From CAYYWP01 sp050176585 (GTDB taxonomy: Bacteria > Desulfobacterota > Binatia > HRBIN30 > CADEER01): a DNA stretch of 22,368 nucleotides. The position numbers and the translations under genes were made by a program. The first letter of the stretch is position 1. Each line of letters begins with the position of its first letter. The DNA lies in assembly GCA_050176585.1 (NCBI GenBank), contig JBFXHX010000051.1, forward strand, positions 1 through 22,368, written 5' to 3'. The notes under the pieces were generated by a model. That model did not search any database, was not told where the DNA came from, and saw nothing but the letters and a program-made list of their open reading frames with translations. Shown piece by piece: positions 1 to 7,979 of this stretch.

Positions 1-1272
1 GAATCCTGCAACGTCGCTGGCATGGAGGGGCAGTGCGCCGCGATTCCCGAGCCGTGCGGGGATTGCATCGGCGACTGCGATTGCAACGGTGTCGTGGTCG
101 TCAACGAGCTGGTGTTGATGGTCGACATCGCCCTCCGCGATACCGGTACGTCGCGGTGCGTGGCCGGCGATCCCAACCGCGACGATCAGATCACCATCGA
201 TGAGCTGGTATCGGCCGTGAACAACGCGCTGTTCGAGTGCCCCACGTCGAGCACCCCCACGCCGACCGCGACACCTGGTACCGGCGGCGGCACATCGCGC
301 CGCGCCGGGGGAACGACCATCGGTCTCGCGCAGGGATTGCGCGCGCTCCCGTTGCTGTTCTCGTCGATCACTCAACTGGCAAGCGGCGCCGGCCTGCTCA
401 CCACGGACGGGGAGGGCGGCGCCGCGGGTCTAACGGCGTGTAGCGTCGGTGGCACGCGGGACTTCACGTGCACGCAGGCTCTGCCGGGCGCGTCGCCGCG
501 GGATTACACGCTCACGTTCAACGACTGCGTCCTCAATACCGCCGGCGGCGGCACGGTGGCGCTCGACGGCACGATCACCGGGCAGTCGACAGACACCGGA
601 CCGCTGGCGAATTGCGGAGTGCCGCCGCTCGCGCTTTCCACGGCCTCGATCAGCAACGTCCAGGTGGTGACCAAAAACTCGGCAATGGTGACGACGCTTA
701 CGGCGACGTTCAACCTCACGGGCTCGGTGACCGTCACCCCCGATTTATTCGCATCCTGCAGGATCTCCGGGTTCACCACCATGTTGAACGGCACGATGGC
801 GGTTCAATCGGCTGCGGTGAGCTCAACGGCGACGTTCCAGAATACCGGCGTCGTGCTGCATATCGACCAGTTCAGTACGAGCTGTGTGCCGGTCGTATTT
901 CAGCTGACGCTGAACGGCGGCGCGACCTTCGATGTCTCCGGCGTCGGCAACCCGCTGAGTGCGACGTTCAGCAATTTCGAGTTCGGCGACAACACCACGT
1001 CGGGCAACGACGTGATCACCATGAATGGGCAGTTGAGCTCGGATTGTCTGGGCGCAGGGGTCGTGTTCGACACGCAAACGCCACTGACCATTCCGCCCGG
1101 TATGCTCTGTCCGACTTCCGGAGCGGTCCTGGTGACGGTGGGGCAGACGACCGACCGCCTCAACTACACGGCCGGCGGCGGGGTCGCGATCGACCTCGGA
1201 AACAATGCGACTATCGACGACACGCTCAACACCTGCCTCGATCCGCAACTGTTCATGTGCGTCGGCGGATGA
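1..1272 (+). CDS. Secreted dockerin-like repeat protein, 5'-partial
   Basis: The reading frame is open from base 1 (Glu-Ser-Cys-Asn-Val-Ala-Gly before the first Met at base 22), so the true start is probably left of the window and the ATG at 22 is internal. The visible 423 residues begin with two dockerin/EF-hand-like units: an Asp/Asn-Gly loop followed by NELVLMVDIAL, then GDPNRDDQITIDELVSAV. Next comes a Thr/Pro linker (TPTPTATPG, window bases about 250-280) and a C-terminal region of about 310 residues rich in Thr, Gly, Val and Asn with scattered Cys, typical of an exported beta-rich protein. It has no enzyme motif I recognise. It ends at TGA 1270-1272 and converges on the homogentisate operon. 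Dockerin-type units bind cohesins in cellulosomes, but similar Ca-binding repeats occur widely in secreted proteins of unrelated bacteria, so no cellulosome role is implied. Confidence 0.7.
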   Translation, partial: ESCNVAGMEGQCAAIPEPCGDCIGDCDCNGVVVVNELVLMVDIALRDTGTSRCVAGDPNRDDQITIDELVSAVNNALFECPTSSTPTPTATPGTGGGTSRRAGGTTIGLAQGLRALPLLFSSITQLASGAGLLTTDGEGGAAGLTACSVGGTRDFTCTQALPGASPRDYTLTFNDCVLNTAGGGTVALDGTITGQSTDTGPLANCGVPPLALSTASISNVQVVTKNSAMVTTLTATFNLTGSVTVTPDLFASCRISGFTTMLNGTMAVQSAAVSSTATFQNTGVVLHIDQFSTSCVPVVFQLTLNGGATFDVSGVGNPLSATFSNFEFGDNTTSGNDVITMNGQLSSDCLGAGVVFDTQTPLTIPPGMLCPTSGAVLVTVGQTTDRLNYTAGGGVAIDLGNNATIDDTLNTCLDPQLFMCVGG

Positions 1273-1287
1273 CTACCGCGTCAGCGC

Positions 1288-1310
1288 AGGCGCCTGGCTA
1301 GCTGGCGCCT
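1288..1310 (+). terminator. Candidate hairpin after the dockerin-like gene
   Basis: AGGCGCC (1288-1294) pairs perfectly with GGCGCCT (1304-1310) around a 9-nt loop, 16 bases after the stop codon. The following bases (ACTTGCTTCGG) are not a proper U-tract, so factor-independent termination is uncertain. Confidence 0.35.
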
Positions 1311-1322
1311 ACTTGCTTCGGA

Positions 1323-1349
1323 GGCGGGCGCGGGAGCTCCGCGCCCGCC
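1323..1349. terminator. Strong GC hairpin between convergent genes
   Basis: GGCGGGCGCGG (1323-1333) pairs perfectly over 11 bp with 1339-1349 around a 5-nt loop. The hairpin starts one base after the maiA stop codon as read on the - strand and lies 50 bases past the + strand gene. This is the expected place for a bidirectional terminator of two convergent units. Neither side has a clear run of T. Confidence 0.45.
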
Positions 1350-1350
1350 G

Positions 1351-2028
1351 TCATTTCATTGCGGCTTGGGCATCCGGATGCGCGCGCTGGAAAGCGGGCA
1401 GCGCACGGCACGCTTCATCGATCGCGCACGTGACGGGGTATGCGTCGAGCGGGCACGCGTACCGGCGCGCGTTGTGTACCTGCGGAACGAGGCAGATGTC
1501 CGCAAGTGTGGGCGCGTCGCCGTGGCAGAACGTTCCCGTCTCGGCGCGGGTGGCGAGCAGCTGTTCGATCGCGGACAGGCCCTCGGCGATCCAGTGGCGA
1601 TACCAGCGCAAGCGCTCGTTCTCGCCCACGCCGAGCGCGCTTTCGAGGTAGCGGAGCACGCGCAGGTTGTTGAGCGGGTGGATATCGGAGGCGATGACTT
1701 GGGCGAGCCCGCGAACGCGCGCACGACCCAGAGGAGTGGCCGGCAGCAGCGGAGGATCCGGCACGAGCTCGTCGAGGTACTCGATGATCGCCAATGACTG
1801 GATCAATACCTCCGGGCCCGCCGCCAGCGCCGGGACGAGCCCTTGCGGGTTGCGCGCGAGGTACGCGGCCGCGCGCTGATCGCCGCGGCGCAGATCGATC
1901 TCGACTCTCTCGGCGGATAGGCCTTTCAACTCGAGGGCGATGCGGACGCGATACGCGGCGGAGGAGCGGTAATAGGTATACAGAGTCACGGTCGGGCAGC
2001 TCAGGGCTTCTGTGCGCGCGGTGTGCAC
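1351..2028 (-). CDS. maiA: Maleylacetoacetate isomerase (zeta-class GST)
   Basis: A 225-residue zeta-class glutathione S-transferase fold, predicted to isomerise 4-maleylacetoacetate to 4-fumarylacetoacetate in the cytosol using glutathione. Visible signatures are the N-terminal active-site stretch YRSSAAYRVRIAL (residues 20-32), the thioredoxin-fold NPQGLVPAL (60-68), the glutathione-contacting IQS (76-78), and the zeta-class helix IASDIHPLNNLRVLRYL. The Ser pair is kept, but the Cys found in many zeta enzymes (SSC) is Ala here, as in many bacterial members. The start is GTG at 2028, preceded by GGGAG at a 7-nt spacing, which puts the first 28 bases inside the activator gene. A second GTG at 1989, directly before TLYTYY, would remove the overlap but lacks a clear ribosome site. 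It is the last gene of the hmgA-fahA-activator-maiA run, which supports the isomerase assignment over a generic GST. Confidence 0.88.
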   Translation of the reverse strand: MHTARTEALSCPTVTLYTYYRSSAAYRVRIALELKGLSAERVEIDLRRGDQRAAAYLARNPQGLVPALAAGPEVLIQSLAIIEYLDELVPDPPLLPATPLGRARVRGLAQVIASDIHPLNNLRVLRYLESALGVGENERLRWYRHWIAEGLSAIEQLLATRAETGTFCHGDAPTLADICLVPQVHNARRYACPLDAYPVTCAIDEACRALPAFQRAHPDAQAAMK

Positions 2029-4025
2029 GCCCCGGCTCCCGCTGACCCGCCGCCCTCGTAGCCGCGCACGATCCCGTGTGCCTTCATCTTGCGGTAGAGC
2101 GTGACGCGATGAACACCCAGCATGGCTGCCGCCCGCGCCAGATTTCCGCCGCTGCGAGCGAGGACGTCGATGACCACGTCCTTTTCCGCTTGGGCGAGCA
2201 GCGTGCGCGGCGCGCTCGCCGGACGCGGCGCGGGGGTCGGGAGGACCGACGCGAAATGCTCCGCGCGGATGGTGCCGTCCGGCGTGGCATCGCCCGCTTG
2301 CAACAAGGCGTTGCGGAGCTCGCGCACGTTGCCCGGCCAGTCGTGGGCGGCGAGCATCCGCAGCGCGGTTGCGTCGACCTGCGCGTGCACTCCCAGCCTC
2401 CGCAGCAGGTGATCGATCAGCAGCGGCAGGTCGCTCCTACGCTCGCGCAGGGCGGGCAGGCGCAGCGTGAGGACGCCGAGGCGATGGAACAGGTCGCGCC
2501 GGAAACGGCCGCTCGCGACGAGGGCGTCGAGGTCGCCGTTGCTTACGGCGATGATACGGACGTCGACGGGGCGCGGCCTGGCGCTCCCGACGCGCACGAC
2601 GCGGCTGTCCTCGAGGACGCGCAGAAGATGCGCCTGCATGCGGGGCGACATCTCCTCCACTTCGTCGAGGAACAGCGTGCCGCCGTCGGCGAGCTCCACC
2701 TTGCCCGCGCGGCCGCCGCGCAGCGCGCCGGTGAACGCGCCTTCTTCGTAACCGAACAGCTCGGCCGCGAGCAGCTCATCGGTCAGCGCGGCGCAGTTGA
2801 CCGGCAGGAATGGCCCGCCGCGGCGTGCGCTCGCGTGATGAATCCCGTGCGCGAACAGCTCTTTCCCGGTGCCGGACTCGCCCAACAAGAGGACCGGGAG
2901 GTCTCTAGCCGCCGCACGCGCCGCGCGCCGTTTTGCTTCGACCATCGCCGGGCTCTCGCCCACGATATCCTCGAACGTGTACGCGCTCGGCCAGGCCGTG
3001 CGCACGGCCCGGGGCCGGGAGCGCGGGTCCGCGTGCGGCACCAGGCGCACGAGCGAGCCGTGTGCATCGCTGTCGGCGACCACGGGCATGAACCGATCCA
3101 GCGCGCCGGCGCTGCGCATGCCGCGCTCGAGCTCGAATGGGACACCCGCGGCTGACGGCCGGCGCACAGCGCCGCTCAGCTCCGGTAGCTCGAACAGCGA
3201 ACGGCCCCAGATCTCGTCGCGCGACGCAGTGAGGAGCGACACAGCCCCGCTCGACGCCGCGAGAATGACGCCGTCGTCGTCGATACCGATGATCGCGTCG
3301 TGCGGTTGCGCCGCCATGTGTCGCGTAAACCGCTCGAGCAACCGCGCCCGCGCGGCCATGAGACGCTGCCCGTACCCCGCCTCGATCTCCGCCGCCGCCA
3401 TCTGCAACGTACGCAGGGTGGCGGGGCGCGCTACCTCGGTGCGGCCGTACAGCGACAATACGCCGGCGAGCTTGCCCGTATGCGGGTGGCACAGCGGCAC
3501 GGCGCTCCCGGCCCACGGGTCGCTCATCTCCAGATAGTGCTCGGACCAGTGGATCTGCACCGGCGTGCCCAGGGCGCAGCAGAGTGCGACCGCGTCGGTG
3601 CCCACGTCGGGCTCCGACCACCGGGCGCCGGGCACGACGTTCAATCGCGCGGCATCGCGCACGAGGCCGTTCGATCCGAGGACCTCGAGCATGCAGCCAT
3701 CCGGGTCCGCCAGGACGAGGACGGAGGGGAACGCGTCGGCCAGGAGGCGCGTGACTGGGAGCGCGGCCTCGATCAAGCGGTTGTTCGCGCGGCGCGCCCG
3801 CAATTCTTCCGCGGACAGGACGATCGGCGCTCCCGTCCGGACCCGGTCGACCCCGCTCTCACGCGAGCGCAGCCAGGAGGCGAGGACCAGCGACCGTACG
3901 CGCAGGCCAGCGGCGTCGGCCGCGCCGGCGCAGACCTGTTTCCGGGCGTCGCGTACGACGCGAGCGTCGGACGAATTGGGGCTCCGGACTGGGCTCACCA
4001 GCTCGGACGCTTGTGTGCCGGCCAT
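2001..4025 (-). CDS. Sigma54-dependent activator (AcoR-like: GAF-PAS-AAA-Fis)
   Basis: A 674-residue bacterial enhancer-binding protein. The N-terminal part has an AcoR-like SWLRSRESGVD segment (about 50-59) and a GAF-like sensor (about 85-200), followed by a PAS-like region (about 240-285). The AAA+ domain (about 350-595) has Walker A GESGTGKE (382-389), the sigma54-contacting loop GAFTGA (429-434) and Walker B TLFLDE (450-455). A Fis-type helix-turn-helix, NLARAAAMLGVHRVTLYRKMK, spans about 628-648. All elements needed for ATP-driven opening of sigma54 promoters are intact. There is no response-regulator receiver domain, so it probably senses a small molecule directly. It lies inside the homogentisate operon, 68 bases after fahA and overlapping maiA. 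The ATG at 4025 lacks a good Shine-Dalgarno sequence, so the start is less certain than the rest. Likely targets are its own operon or the LLM module at 6355-9086, whose upstream region carries a sigma54 promoter. The inducer is unknown. Confidence 0.9.
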   Translation of the reverse strand: MAGTQASELVSPVRSPNSSDARVVRDARKQVCAGAADAAGLRVRSLVLASWLRSRESGVDRVRTGAPIVLSAEELRARRANNRLIEAALPVTRLLADAFPSVLVLADPDGCMLEVLGSNGLVRDAARLNVVPGARWSEPDVGTDAVALCCALGTPVQIHWSEHYLEMSDPWAGSAVPLCHPHTGKLAGVLSLYGRTEVARPATLRTLQMAAAEIEAGYGQRLMAARARLLERFTRHMAAQPHDAIIGIDDDGVILAASSGAVSLLTASRDEIWGRSLFELPELSGAVRRPSAAGVPFELERGMRSAGALDRFMPVVADSDAHGSLVRLVPHADPRSRPRAVRTAWPSAYTFEDIVGESPAMVEAKRRAARAAARDLPVLLLGESGTGKELFAHGIHHASARRGGPFLPVNCAALTDELLAAELFGYEEGAFTGALRGGRAGKVELADGGTLFLDEVEEMSPRMQAHLLRVLEDSRVVRVGSARPRPVDVRIIAVSNGDLDALVASGRFRRDLFHRLGVLTLRLPALRERRSDLPLLIDHLLRRLGVHAQVDATALRMLAAHDWPGNVRELRNALLQAGDATPDGTIRAEHFASVLPTPAPRPASAPRTLLAQAEKDVVIDVLARSGGNLARAAAMLGVHRVTLYRKMKAHGIVRGYEGGGSAGAGACTPRAQKP

Positions 4026-4093
4026 TGCGCTTCGACTCGGGAGCGGCGTGCTCCCACTCGGGCTGGCTGGCTACACGGTTTGCCGGGCAGCGG

Positions 4094-5074
4094 TCAAGCA
4101 ACGACTTCTTGCTCGATCGCGCCAAACACGGAGCGGCCGGCGCCATCGACCATCTCGATGCGCACGCGGTCGCCGGCGCGCAGAAACGGGGTGCGCGAGC
4201 TGCCGTCGGCCAGCACTTCGAGCACCCGCCGTTCGGCGAGGCAGGACACGCCGACGCTGTCGTCCGCGTTCGACACCGTGCCGGAGCCGATGATCGATCC
4301 CGCCGCGAGCCGCCGCGTGCGCGCGGCATGGGCGATCAGGTCTGGAAAGCTGAACTGCATGTCGACACCGGCGTTCGGCCGCCCGAGCAGGTCGCCATTG
4401 ATCCAGCTCCGCAGCTCCAGGTGCAGGCGCGCGCCATCCCAGGCGTCACCGAGCTGGTCCGGCGTCGCCGCGACCGGCGAAAGCGCGCTCGCCGGCTTGC
4501 TGTGAAAGAAGCCGAAGCCCTTCGCCATCTCATCTGGCACGAGATTGCGGAACGTCACGTCGTTCACCAGCACGAACAAGCGGATGAACGCCGCCGCTTC
4601 GGCAGCCGGCGTGCCCATCGGGACGTCGCCGACGACGACGGCGATCTCCGCCTCGAGGTCGACGCCCCACTTCGGATCGCCGAGGGGAATGGGGTCTCGC
4701 GGCCCGAGGAAGCTGTCGGACACGCCCTGATACATGAGCGGATCGCTGCGAAACGACGGCGGCATCTCGGCGCCGCGCGCCCGGCGCACGCGTTCGACGT
4801 GGCTCAGGTAGGCACTGCCGTCCGCCCACTGATACGCGCGCGGCAACGGTGCGGCCGCTTCGGCGACGTCAAATGTGAACACCTCCCCGTCTGCGCGGCC
4901 CGCGTTCAGCCGCTCGGCGACGCGCTGCAGCGGCGCCTCGACTGCTGGCCAGTCATCGAGAGCGCTCTGTAACGTGCGCGCGATCTGCGGCACCGCCACA
5001 GCGCGCTCCAGCCGCTCGTCCACGACGACCAGGGTGCCGTCGCGCCCGCCGGTGCGCAGCGTGGCGAGCTTCAC
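4094..5074 (-). CDS. fahA: Fumarylacetoacetase (short bacterial FAH family)
   Basis: A 326-residue protein of the fumarylacetoacetate hydrolase family, predicted to cleave fumarylacetoacetate to fumarate and acetoacetate, the last step of tyrosine/homogentisate breakdown. The family core is visible: SDPLMYQGVSDSFLGP (about 110-125), the metal-site strand VDLEAEIAVVVGD (about 138-150) with Glu141 and Glu143 as likely ligands, VNDVTFRNL (about 170-178) with Asp172 as a further ligand, and KGFGFFHSKPASALSP (about 185-200). It is about 100 residues shorter than the animal enzyme, as expected for the compact bacterial type. The start is GTG at 5074, only 4 bases after the hmgA stop, so translation is probably coupled. 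FAH-fold proteins include other hydrolases and decarboxylases. Its position between hmgA and maiA makes fumarylacetoacetase by far the best call. Confidence 0.88.
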   Translation of the reverse strand: MKLATLRTGGRDGTLVVVDERLERAVAVPQIARTLQSALDDWPAVEAPLQRVAERLNAGRADGEVFTFDVAEAAAPLPRAYQWADGSAYLSHVERVRRARGAEMPPSFRSDPLMYQGVSDSFLGPRDPIPLGDPKWGVDLEAEIAVVVGDVPMGTPAAEAAAFIRLFVLVNDVTFRNLVPDEMAKGFGFFHSKPASALSPVAATPDQLGDAWDGARLHLELRSWINGDLLGRPNAGVDMQFSFPDLIAHAARTRRLAAGSIIGSGTVSNADDSVGVSCLAERRVLEVLADGSSRTPFLRAGDRVRIEMVDGAGRSVFGAIEQEVVA

Positions 5075-5078
5075 CGCC

Positions 5079-6200
5079 TCAGGCCTTCCAGGAGTCGACG
5101 TACCCGGTCCATTCGACGCCCTCCGGCAGCGCGTGGATGTCGATCGCGTCGCGCGCGTCGATCATTACCGCGACCTCATCCGTCTCCTTGCGCGCGTGCG
5201 CCACACCCGCAGCGAAGGCTTTCGGCTGCGGTCCGTGCGTGGCGCCGCCCGGATGGACGGTGAGCCAACCGGACGCGATGTTGTCGCGGCTGAGAAACTG
5301 GCCGCGGTGGTAGAAGATGACTTCGTCGTAGTCGTCGTTGTTGTGGAAGAACGGCAACCGCAACGCGCCCGGGTCAGTCTCGAGGGGGCGCGGACAAAAC
5401 GCGGACACCATGAACCGATCGGAGAGGAATACCGAGTGCGCCGATGGCGGCAGGTGCATTCGATGGCTCATCAGCGGACGGATGTCCCGCCAGTTGAGCC
5501 GCACCGGCGTCAGGTCGCCGTGCCAGCCGACAGCATCCAAGGGATTGAAGGGGAACGTGACGGTGCTGCGCGTTGCGCCGCGTTTGATCACCGCTCGCCA
5601 CGGGACATCCGCCTGTTGGCGCCGGAAGGCGTCGTCGATCCGCGGGCGGTCCAAAATGGCTGGGTCGAAGATCGCCTGCCGGCCCACGAGACCGCGTTCC
5701 GGCCAGTGGTAACTGGCGTTGGTCGCCTCGATCAGCAAGATCGTCGCGTCGCCGCGGCACTCCATTCGCCAGAGCGCCCCGCGCGGCAGCAAGACGAAAT
5801 CGCCGTCGCGGAACTCGAGGTGACCCCAATCGCAATAGAGAGCGCCCTCGCCCGAGTGGATGAACAGCAGTTCGTCGCCATCCGCATTGCGCACGAGATG
5901 GTCCATCGCGCCACGAGTGCGCCAGAACCGCAGCCGCACGTGTGCGTTGTGGAGGACCTCGGCGGCATCCCACGGGCTCGCCGCCTCGGCTGGCAACCGA
6001 TTGAGGTCGAAAGCGCGCGGGCGCAACGGCCCTTCCCAGGAAACCCACCCGGTGGGCGGGTGCCGGTGGGAGAACTGCGCCGACGGTCCGGAGAACCCGT
6101 CCTTGCTGATTTCGCGCTCGAATGTCCCCTCGGGCAGGTCGGCGTGCGCCTGTTTCGACGTCACGCCCTCGATGATCGCGAGCGGAACTTCGGATTTCAT
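5079..6200 (-). CDS. hmgA: Homogentisate 1,2-dioxygenase
   Basis: A 373-residue cupin-fold dioxygenase, predicted to open the ring of homogentisate to maleylacetoacetate using Fe(II) and O2. Visible features are the tandem cupin architecture, GDELLFIHSGEGAL (about 108-121), and the C-terminal metal-site segments FFHNNDDYDEVIFYHRG (284-300; candidate ligands His286 and Glu293) and HPGGATHGP (316-324; candidate ligand His322). It is shorter than the 430-445-residue enzymes of animals and pseudomonads and resembles the compact bacterial form. The ATG at 6200 has CTGGAG upstream at a suitable spacing. It heads the operon hmgA-fahA-activator-maiA. No 4-hydroxyphenylpyruvate dioxygenase gene is in the window, so homogentisate must come from an enzyme encoded elsewhere. 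Confidence 0.87.
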   Translation of the reverse strand: MKSEVPLAIIEGVTSKQAHADLPEGTFEREISKDGFSGPSAQFSHRHPPTGWVSWEGPLRPRAFDLNRLPAEAASPWDAAEVLHNAHVRLRFWRTRGAMDHLVRNADGDELLFIHSGEGALYCDWGHLEFRDGDFVLLPRGALWRMECRGDATILLIEATNASYHWPERGLVGRQAIFDPAILDRPRIDDAFRRQQADVPWRAVIKRGATRSTVTFPFNPLDAVGWHGDLTPVRLNWRDIRPLMSHRMHLPPSAHSVFLSDRFMVSAFCPRPLETDPGALRLPFFHNNDDYDEVIFYHRGQFLSRDNIASGWLTVHPGGATHGPQPKAFAAGVAHARKETDEVAVMIDARDAIDIHALPEGVEWTGYVDSWKA

Positions 6201-6230
6201 CGCTGCAACTCCAGCGTTTCCGACGCCGGG

Positions 6231-6250
6231 GGCTCGGCCTTATACGAGCC
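6231..6250 (-). promoter_or_regulatory. Inverted repeat around a -10-like box before hmgA
   Basis: On the - strand GGCTCG and CGAGCC flank 8 bases that include TATAAG, about 30-50 bases before the hmgA ATG. The arrangement would suit a repressor or activator site on a promoter, but no convincing -35 hexamer sits 16-18 bases upstream. This is a weak proposal. Confidence 0.25.
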
Positions 6251-6300
6251 GCGGCGGGGAACCGAGCTCCTTATCCTCTGATGACAGCTGCCTGGCGGTG

Positions 6301-6340
6301 GGCAGCGCCGCGGTGGCTTTGCGCTCACTGCGGCGCTGCC
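6301..6340 (-). terminator. Hairpin after the SnoaL-like gene
   Basis: GGCAGCGCCGC (6301-6311) and GCGGCGCTGCC (6330-6340) form a perfect 11-bp stem with an 18-nt loop. It begins 14 bases beyond the stop codon of the SnoaL-like gene and separates the LLM module from the hmgA promoter region. There is no T-run on the distal side. Confidence 0.4.
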
Positions 6341-6354
6341 AGTCTGGGTGACGC

Positions 6355-6765
6355 TCAGGGGGCCACGGGCACGTCGACGTGCAGCCGCCAACGCCCGTCG
6401 CCGCCGCGCTTCCAGATCACGACGTACATGCCGCTCTGCGAAATGGATCCCGCGCTCGGATCTTCGAGGTGGACGGTATACGAGCCAATCTCGCAGGCGT
6501 GATCCGCGTTCAGCGGAGTCAGCGACACGGTCTTCAGATCCACGTCCCGCAGACCGGCCGCAATCCCCTGGCGCCAGTGCTCGGCGATCGCCGCTTTGCT
6601 CGTCACGACCTCGCCGGTGGGCGGGAACAACGTGGCATCATCCGTATACAGGGATGCCATCCCCTGGGGGTCCTGGCCCTTCGTGAAGCGCATCAGATTG
6701 GCGTTCGCGTCGTCTACGGCGCGGCGAATGTCCGCTGGTGTCGGTTGATTTTCCTTGCTGACCAT
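6355..6765 (-). CDS. SnoaL-like / NTF2-superfamily small protein
   Basis: A 136-residue protein with the cone-fold (NTF2, SnoaL, DUF4440) pattern: an N-terminal helix (ADIRRAVDDANANLMRF), then DPQGMASLYTDDATLFPPTG (about 32-51), then AAIAEHWRQGI, ending in strands SGMYVVIWKRGGDGRWRLHVDV. The family includes ketosteroid isomerase-like and polyketide cyclase-like enzymes and many non-catalytic binding proteins. The sequence does not identify a substrate. The ATG at 6765 follows a strong AGGGAGG site, so the further upstream in-frame extension is not needed. It starts 13 bases after the LLM gene, so the two are probably co-transcribed and functionally linked. Plausible roles are handling the product of the oxidoreductase or binding its ligand. 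Confidence 0.8.
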   Translation of the reverse strand: MVSKENQPTPADIRRAVDDANANLMRFTKGQDPQGMASLYTDDATLFPPTGEVVTSKAAIAEHWRQGIAAGLRDVDLKTVSLTPLNADHACEIGSYTVHLEDPSAGSISQSGMYVVIWKRGGDGRWRLHVDVPVAP

Positions 6766-6778
6766 ACGTCCTCCCTGT

Positions 6779-7786
6779 TCAGTTTTCGTCGGCGGTGCCG
6801 ACGGCGCGTACCACGTACCGCGAGATCCGCTCCAGCGAGCGTAGCACCTCGGCATGGCGGAATCCGCCGAAGTTGGCGATCAGCAGGCAATCGGTGAATC
6901 CCGCGGTCGCATATGCTCGGAGCACGTGGCACAAATCGTCCGGATCGCCCACCGCCATCAGCTGCCGCGAGTCGAGCTCCTCATATGAGCGTTGGCGCGC
7001 GTACAGCCGAGTGCGCACGTATCGATCGAGCGGCTCTGCGGTGGCCGCGCGGGCCGCGGCGCGGGTTTCGCCACAATGCGCATGAAGCGCGCAGTACACG
7101 CGGCCACCGCCGCCGATGTGCGGCACCGGGCGGAACGCCTCGCGATAGGCCGACACGGCTTCGGCCAGCTCGTCAATGTGCTCGGTGGTCGCATACGGGA
7201 TCATCATCATCGAGAAGCCCTGCACGGCGACCTCGCGCGCGCGCTCCGCGTGTAGGATCGCCATCGCCAACGGCGGCGTAGGCTGCTGCTTGGGTCGCAC
7301 GTTCAGCTTCACGCGGTCGCAGCGATAGAATTTGCCGGCATACGTGACCGGTTCTCCCGTCCACGCCGCGAGGATGATGTCCAGCGCTTCCTGGAATCGC
7401 GCGCGGCGGTCATCCGTATGGATTCCGAACCCTGCGAACTCGTGTGCGAGGTAGCCGGAACCGATGCCGAGCTCGAGGCGGCCATCCGAGAGCAGGTCCG
7501 CCATCGCATAGTCCTCGGCCACGCGCAGCGGATTGTCGAACGGCAGGACCACCACCGCGGAGCCCAGCCGGATACGCCGCGTCACGCGGGCGGCGGCGGC
7601 CAGCCACACGGCCGGGCGGGGAATCACGCCATACTCGTGAAAGTGATGCTCCGCCACCCAGAACGACGCCAAGCCGAGCTCATCGGCCGCCGTAGCCTGA
7701 TCGAGGAGCTCGTCATAGAACCGCTGAACGGTGCGATCCAACTCCGTCGGGTAATGGTCGACTACCGAGAACAGGCCAATCCTCAT
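6779..7786 (-). CDS. LLM-class flavin-dependent oxidoreductase (copy 1)
   Basis: A 335-residue luciferase-like (bacterial luciferase/F420 superfamily) TIM barrel. The start is ATG at 7786 after a GGGGAGAGG ribosome site; the frame is open further upstream, but that stretch is Arg-rich and not protein-like. Family features include MRIGLFSVVDHYP at the N-terminus, WVAEHHFHEYG (about 47-57), RIRLGSAVVVLPFDNPLRVAEDYAMADLLSDGRLELGIGSG in the centre of the barrel, and a GDPDD segment near the C-terminus. Such enzymes use FMNH2 or F420H2 to oxidise or reduce small substrates; which cofactor is used here cannot be told from sequence. The 193 bases separating it from the second LLM gene (7787-7979) hold no recognisable gene or terminator, and both genes read the same way. 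They differ clearly in sequence, so this is not a recent duplication. Confidence 0.88.
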   Translation of the reverse strand: MRIGLFSVVDHYPTELDRTVQRFYDELLDQATAADELGLASFWVAEHHFHEYGVIPRPAVWLAAAARVTRRIRLGSAVVVLPFDNPLRVAEDYAMADLLSDGRLELGIGSGYLAHEFAGFGIHTDDRRARFQEALDIILAAWTGEPVTYAGKFYRCDRVKLNVRPKQQPTPPLAMAILHAERAREVAVQGFSMMMIPYATTEHIDELAEAVSAYREAFRPVPHIGGGGRVYCALHAHCGETRAAARAATAEPLDRYVRTRLYARQRSYEELDSRQLMAVGDPDDLCHVLRAYATAGFTDCLLIANFGGFRHAEVLRSLERISRYVVRAVGTADEN

Positions 7787-7979
7787 CGCCTCTCCCCACC
7801 GCGCGGCGCGCGGAGGCCGCCGCGCATCCGGCGGATAGACCCGGTGGTGCCGCGGCACGAGGTGTCGCCCGCGACCATCCGGCGCGTGCGACTCACGCTG
7901 CCGATCCTGCCGGTCGCGCGGGTCGCGCCACCCGGCACGGCATGGCCAGTGTTTTGCGAAAGCGCCGTCTGACGCTCGC

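Noticed and set aside
4039..4055. 6-bp hairpin between fahA and the activator gene
   Set aside because: The stem is short with no T-run, in the middle of an otherwise continuous operon; too weak to call a terminator or attenuator.
7847..7858. 12-bp palindrome GTGCCGCGGCAC between the LLM genes
   Set aside because: It consists mostly of G and C in a GC-rich gap, has no second copy or promoter nearby, and is likely to occur by chance.
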